Below are positions 32,441 to 36,275 of a DNA stretch of 36,275 nt, in pieces. The stretch lies in the NCBI GenBank assembly GCA_944389935.1, contig CALXOE010000042.1, forward strand, positions 1 through 36,275, given 5' to 3'. Made by a program: the position numbers and the translations under genes. Origin of the DNA: an uncultured Victivallis sp. (GTDB taxonomy: Bacteria; Verrucomicrobiota; Lentisphaeria; Victivallales; Victivallaceae). A model generated the notes under the pieces. The model worked only from the letters and a program-made list of their open reading frames with translations, searched no databases and had not been told where the DNA came from. How positions within the stretch are numbered: the stretch's first letter is position 1; every line of letters begins with the position of its first letter.

Positions 32441-35400
32441 GTGGCCGAATATCACACCCTCGTTCTCGGCAATTCCGCAGACGCGGATGCCGCCGTTTTC
32501 ACGCTTTCGAGCGGCGACTACGCCGCCAATGTCACCATTCTCGCGGGCGGTATGCTGCAGCTCGAACCGGGCAGCGCCGTCTCAGTCGTCATAGTCATGG
32601 AGGGTGGAACATTCGAACTTGCCGGCAGCGCCGAATCCGTCACCGCAGCGGGTGGTTCGATCCAGATCGCCGACGGTGGCAGCATTGCGCGGCTCGAACT
32701 CTTCGGCAGCCCAAAAGTGAACGTCGAAAGCGGCGGTGTCATCTCCTCTTTCCAAACGGAGGCGAGTGACCTCATCGGATACGATTTCCACGCTTCAGTC
32801 AGCGGTACAGGCGAGAGCGGCGTACTCATCGTTTCGACTCCGCAGAGTTCGTTCAACTACGACATCACGCTCCGGCAGGAGGTCGCGGACGGATATGTCA
32901 CGTTTCAGTGCAGCATCGCGGACACCGCCGTGCAGGAGGTCTATTCCGGCGGCATCGCGAATGACTCGGCCGTCGCCGCAGGCGGGCTTCAGATCGTGCA
33001 CGACGGCGGCAGGGCGAATGCTTCCGAAATTTCCGGAATTCTCGAACTAGAATCCGGTGCCGTTTCTAATTTCGCCACCATCAACGACGGCGGAATCCTT
33101 TGCGCGGACGACGGTTCCACGGTCAACAACGTCACGCTTGCGCCGGGCGGCACACTGGAACTCGACGCGGATGCGACTCTCGCCGGAGTGACCGTCACGA
33201 GCGGGCGGATCGAGGCCGCCGCGGAAGTCGACGCCCACACCGTCGTGCTCGCACTCACGCAGGATGAGTTCGCGGTCGCGCCGTCGGATATTTCCGAACC
33301 GCTGCTGAACGATCTCACTCTCTTCCGGAATGTCGACCTCCGCGTCAGCGTCGATTTCGACTATCAGGCGCCGGGCGAGTACATTCTCGCAGACAACGCA
33401 GCCGGATTCCGGGGAACGATCACCGTTCAGGGGGAAAATCTCCTCCAGGCCCGGGCGGAACTTTCCGTCGGGGAAACCTTTGCAAACAACGACCTCCTGT
33501 TCTCCCTCACGATCGACTCTTCGGATCGTCTCGTGCTGACCGTCGAACGCGGCTCGGGAGAAGATGCCGCGCCGCCCGATCCGGTACGAGCGTTCTCGGG
33601 ACTGGTTTTCGACAACAACGCACTGCTGCTGCGCTGGCAGGATGCGACCGACGACATCGGAGTGAAACGTTATGAGGTGGAACTTCTCCGGGAGAACGGC
33701 ACCCGGGCCAAACTCCTCCGCACCGATGAAACCAGCTGCGTCATCGACAACCTCAGGGCCGGCAGCTATCTCTGCCGCGTCCGCGCCATCGACGAAGCGG
33801 GGCAGCCCGGCGGGTGGAGCGAAACGGAAATCACCGTCATAGCCGACAACGACAGGTGGAACGAGGTTCCGGACGGGCCGATTCTTTCCACCACACTCTG
33901 GGGTCACGATTATCTGCCGACGCTCTACGGACCGCCCGAGCCGGCTTCCGCGAACGACGAAAGCGGCTTTTATTTCGCCGACGCGGAGAAGCTCCTCACC
34001 GTGCGGGATCTCCCCTACTGCTGGGCCGCCGCCACGTCGAACATTCTCACCTGGGGAGGCTGGGCGGCGAATTCCTCCGCCGCGTTCACTGATGAAGACG
34101 AGACATTCGAGCATTTCATCGCGAACTGGAAGAACGACGGCGGCGATGAACTGGATGGATTCTCCTGGTTTCTGAACGGAACGATGGCTTCCGGAAACAA
34201 CGTCGTTCCGGTCGAGGGAGGCAATTTCTTCCCTCAAATCGAGCGCGATAAACTTCTGTTCACCGTCTCTGCCGACAAAGCGGACGGCGCTTTTGCGGAA
34301 CTGCTGCTCTCGGCATTCGCCGCCGGATACGGCGTGACGCTCGGAGTCTACTCCGACGACGGGATCGCCCACGCGATCACCGGCTGGGGATTCGAGCTGG
34401 ACGGTCGAGATATTTATCTCTACATCTCCGACTCCGACAGCGACTTCTGGACCGGCAGCGACGACCGCCGGGACGCGCCGAACCGTCTCTCGAAATACCT
34501 CCTCGACTGGAATTCACGGGATGGGCTCTACTATCTCTCCGGCTATATCGGGCAGTCCGACATCTACATCGGCGACTTCACGGCGCTGCGCCAGTTCGAC
34601 AAGGCACTGACGGGCGAAAACGAGTCGTTCGCCGATGCGCGCCGCCTCGAATTTTCCGATGACGACACACTTCGGCGCGCCGGAAATCTCGATGGCGAAC
34701 ATGACGACGACTATTACGTATTCTCGACCGATTTCACCGGAACGGTCGACCTCCGGGTCGCCATGGAGAACGCGGTTTCGTTCCTCACGGGCGTCACGGT
34801 CTCGCTCTTCGACGCGGCGAAGAATCTGCTCTGGTCGGCGACGGAGGCCGCACTCGAACAGCTTTACAGCTTCACCGCTGCGGCGGGGGTCGATTATTAT
34901 CTTGCGGTATTCGGTGACGCGCTCTCATCGGACTCTTCGCAGCCGCTCGACATCAACTGCTATCGAATCGAACTCACAGCCGGTCCGGAGAGAACCGCAG
35001 GAGTCTCCAGTTCCGATGACACCTGGCAGCAGGCCGCCGCCGATGCCTCGCTCGAGTTCCGACTCCCGGGCAACGCCCCCGAACTGGAAACAACCGACCT
35101 CTTCGCCGTCCCCGTCACCCCGGCCGGAACCACGCAGGAGGCCGTCGTGTCGAACCGGGTCGGCAGAGAGGACAAGGCCGACTTCCGCGCCCTCCGTTTC
35201 GATCAGGCGGGGAGTTACGACTTCACGATCAGCGCCGTTTCGCAATCAATGCAGCTTGTCGTTTATGAACTGCTCGGCAACGGCAGGCTCAAAACTGTCA
35301 AGAGCATCACAGTCAATGCGAGGACGAAAGAGGAAAAACGCGGAATTTTCAACTTGAATCTCGCGGCGGACACCGATTATTTCGTCGCCGCCCGTTCGAC

Positions 35401-36274
35401 TGCGAAAGAGGGTACGAACTTCGAGGTCACGCTCAGCGGGGAAGTGTTCGTAAATGCCGAACGCGGCGACGACAGCTGGGAGCTCGTCTCCGCCGATCCG
35501 GACTACACCATGTCGGTTCGGAAGAAAGAGGGAGCGTTCACGATCCTCAACCCGCTCTCGCTCTTCAACTACAACTGGGTCGGATTCGGCGACACGATCG
35601 ACTACCGGCCGCTGGAACTGGCTGATCCCGGAAGCTACAATTTCACCGTTTCGACGCTCGAGGGGAAAGCCTCCGGCCGCTTCACGTTCTGGAAGATCCG
35701 GGACAACGGAAAGTTGCAGAGGGTCTTTTCGATCAACGGTTCTTCCAAAAAGGAGGTCTCCCGGAACAATGTCCTGCTTGAAAGCGGGTTCTACGTCGTC
35801 TCGTTCGAGTCGACCAACTGGAGAAGCGGACAGAACACCAGTTACACCGTCAAACTCGACGGCGTCGTTTTCGGCCAGGCCGATCAGCGCAATGACAATG
35901 ACTGGAAAAACGCCACGATCGTCTCCGAGGCTGAAGCCGTACGTGGGGAGTGGGTCGGGTACGGCGATCTCGTGGATTTTTTCCGGTTTGAAGTGACGGA
36001 GGAGTCACTCTGTTCGCTCGAACTCTCCGGGGCGACCGGGAAAGATGCGAAGATCACACTCTACCGCCGGAATATCGACCGGAAAGGCAACGAGAGGAAC
36101 CCGGTCCGGCTCGCCGCGCAGCGGAGTCTCGACGGGGAAGCGGAGATCACCCGCACCCTGACCGCAGGGATCTACTATTTTGCGGTCGAGGCGCAGGGCG
36201 ACGCGAGAAAAAGCGGTACGAACTACGACATCGACCTCTCGCTCGACCGCCCCTCCTCCGGCATGCTCGCCTGA
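32441..36274 (+). CDS. Large beta-helix surface protein with IdeS/Mac-like cysteine protease and PPC-like domains
   Basis: A 1277-residue protein starting at GTG, with GGAG 7 nt upstream; no other start is available before an in-frame stop at 32390. Residues 25-260 are strand-loop-strand repeats of AIDA/autotransporter-passenger type (GGMLQLEPGS, GGTFELAGSA, GGILCADDGSTVNNVTL). About 380-468 is an Fn3-like domain. About 480-715 resembles IdeS/Mac (peptidase C66): YCWAAATSNILTWGGW (Cys527), GIAHAITGWG (His644), YISDSDSD (Asp664/666). The tail from about 745 has up to four PPC-like beta domains (DDDYYVFS, DKADFRALRF, DTIDYRPLEL, DLVDFFRFEV). Family members cleave immunoglobulins or act on other proteins. 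No signal peptide is visible, which is odd for such a protein; the export route is unknown. Confidence 0.82.
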   Translation: MAEYHTLVLGNSADADAAVFTLSSGDYAANVTILAGGMLQLEPGSAVSVVIVMEGGTFELAGSAESVTAAGGSIQIADGGSIARLELFGSPKVNVESGGVISSFQTEASDLIGYDFHASVSGTGESGVLIVSTPQSSFNYDITLRQEVADGYVTFQCSIADTAVQEVYSGGIANDSAVAAGGLQIVHDGGRANASEISGILELESGAVSNFATINDGGILCADDGSTVNNVTLAPGGTLELDADATLAGVTVTSGRIEAAAEVDAHTVVLALTQDEFAVAPSDISEPLLNDLTLFRNVDLRVSVDFDYQAPGEYILADNAAGFRGTITVQGENLLQARAELSVGETFANNDLLFSLTIDSSDRLVLTVERGSGEDAAPPDPVRAFSGLVFDNNALLLRWQDATDDIGVKRYEVELLRENGTRAKLLRTDETSCVIDNLRAGSYLCRVRAIDEAGQPGGWSETEITVIADNDRWNEVPDGPILSTTLWGHDYLPTLYGPPEPASANDESGFYFADAEKLLTVRDLPYCWAAATSNILTWGGWAANSSAAFTDEDETFEHFIANWKNDGGDELDGFSWFLNGTMASGNNVVPVEGGNFFPQIERDKLLFTVSADKADGAFAELLLSAFAAGYGVTLGVYSDDGIAHAITGWGFELDGRDIYLYISDSDSDFWTGSDDRRDAPNRLSKYLLDWNSRDGLYYLSGYIGQSDIYIGDFTALRQFDKALTGENESFADARRLEFSDDDTLRRAGNLDGEHDDDYYVFSTDFTGTVDLRVAMENAVSFLTGVTVSLFDAAKNLLWSATEAALEQLYSFTAAAGVDYYLAVFGDALSSDSSQPLDINCYRIELTAGPERTAGVSSSDDTWQQAAADASLEFRLPGNAPELETTDLFAVPVTPAGTTQEAVVSNRVGREDKADFRALRFDQAGSYDFTISAVSQSMQLVVYELLGNGRLKTVKSITVNARTKEEKRGIFNLNLAADTDYFVAARSTAKEGTNFEVTLSGEVFVNAERGDDSWELVSADPDYTMSVRKKEGAFTILNPLSLFNYNWVGFGDTIDYRPLELADPGSYNFTVSTLEGKASGRFTFWKIRDNGKLQRVFSINGSSKKEVSRNNVLLESGFYVVSFESTNWRSGQNTSYTVKLDGVVFGQADQRNDNDWKNATIVSEAEAVRGEWVGYGDLVDFFRFEVTEESLCSLELSGATGKDAKITLYRRNIDRKGNERNPVRLAAQRSLDGEAEITRTLTAGIYYFAVEAQGDARKSGTNYDIDLSLDRPSSGMLA

Positions 36275-36275
36275 T

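Noticed and set aside
32581..33260. DNA-level tandem repeats or a CRISPR-like array in the surface-protein gene
   Set aside because: The periodicity is protein-level (Gly-Gly strand-loop-strand repeats); the DNA units are neither identical nor evenly spaced.
33047..34372. A 441-codon open frame on the minus strand
   Set aside because: It lies opposite the IdeS-like gene, whose repeats and protease motifs are clear; the antisense translation shows no motif.

Overview
The window looks like a chromosomal segment of a gut-type Lentisphaerota bacterium, probably Victivallis or a relative. This is inferred from style, not from a marker gene. The grounds are repeated prepilin-like proteins with an [18 protein letters not shown]-terminus, each beside a LacI/GntR-type regulator and/or a very large secreted glycosidase; high GC content; and consensus-like sigma-70 promoters. 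No rRNA or ribosomal protein gene is present to settle the taxonomy.

Layout. 1-1412: start of a prepilin-like gene and a GntR/LacI-hybrid regulator (minus). 1484-6406: a MarR-controlled RND efflux operon, marR > membrane-fusion protein > RND pump (minus), with a strong terminator, twin MarR-type operators and a consensus promoter; the pump gene is much more AT-rich than its partners. 6566-9437: a GH38 alpha-mannosidase (plus). 9591-16345: a carbohydrate module on the minus strand, lacI > prepilin-like protein > GH2-like giant enzyme. The GH2 frame is broken once, exactly at an A-AAA-AAC heptamer. 16462-21180: a second module, a decayed prepilin-like gene followed by a 1300-residue secreted glycosidase with three jelly-roll modules and a CBM9-like tail.

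21265-28461 has a mobile flavour: a MobF (TrwC/TraI-type) relaxase-helicase with a probable TTG start, a small partner ORF, an inverted-repeat-rich intergenic region that looks like an oriT, a divergent AAA-ATPase/PD-(D/E)XK gene and a metallophosphoesterase. 28397-29211 is a gene graveyard: a possible ComM/YifB scrap joined to a 5'-truncated, frameshifted L-arabinose isomerase. 29247-32067 is a glycerol-3-phosphate locus: a divergent DeoR regulator, then a glycerophosphodiesterase and a G3P dehydrogenase in one operon. 32148-32336 holds a tRNA-Arg(CCU)-like sequence whose acceptor stem does not pair, followed by a perfect 11-bp tandem repeat; it looks like an attachment-site scar. 32441-36274 encodes a 1277-residue protein with beta-helix repeats, an Fn3-like domain, an IdeS/Mac-like cysteine protease domain and several PPC-like domains.

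How it works together. The regulator/prepilin-like/glycosidase groups read as sugar-responsive units for attacking host or plant glycans (alpha-mannosides, beta-linked sugars) at the cell surface. The efflux operon is a self-regulated stress unit. The G3P operon would recycle glycerophosphodiesters to dihydroxyacetone phosphate. The most novel points are the recurring regulator/pseudopilin/giant-glycosidase arrangement, the slippery-site break in the GH2-like gene and the IdeS-like domain in a beta-helix surface protein.
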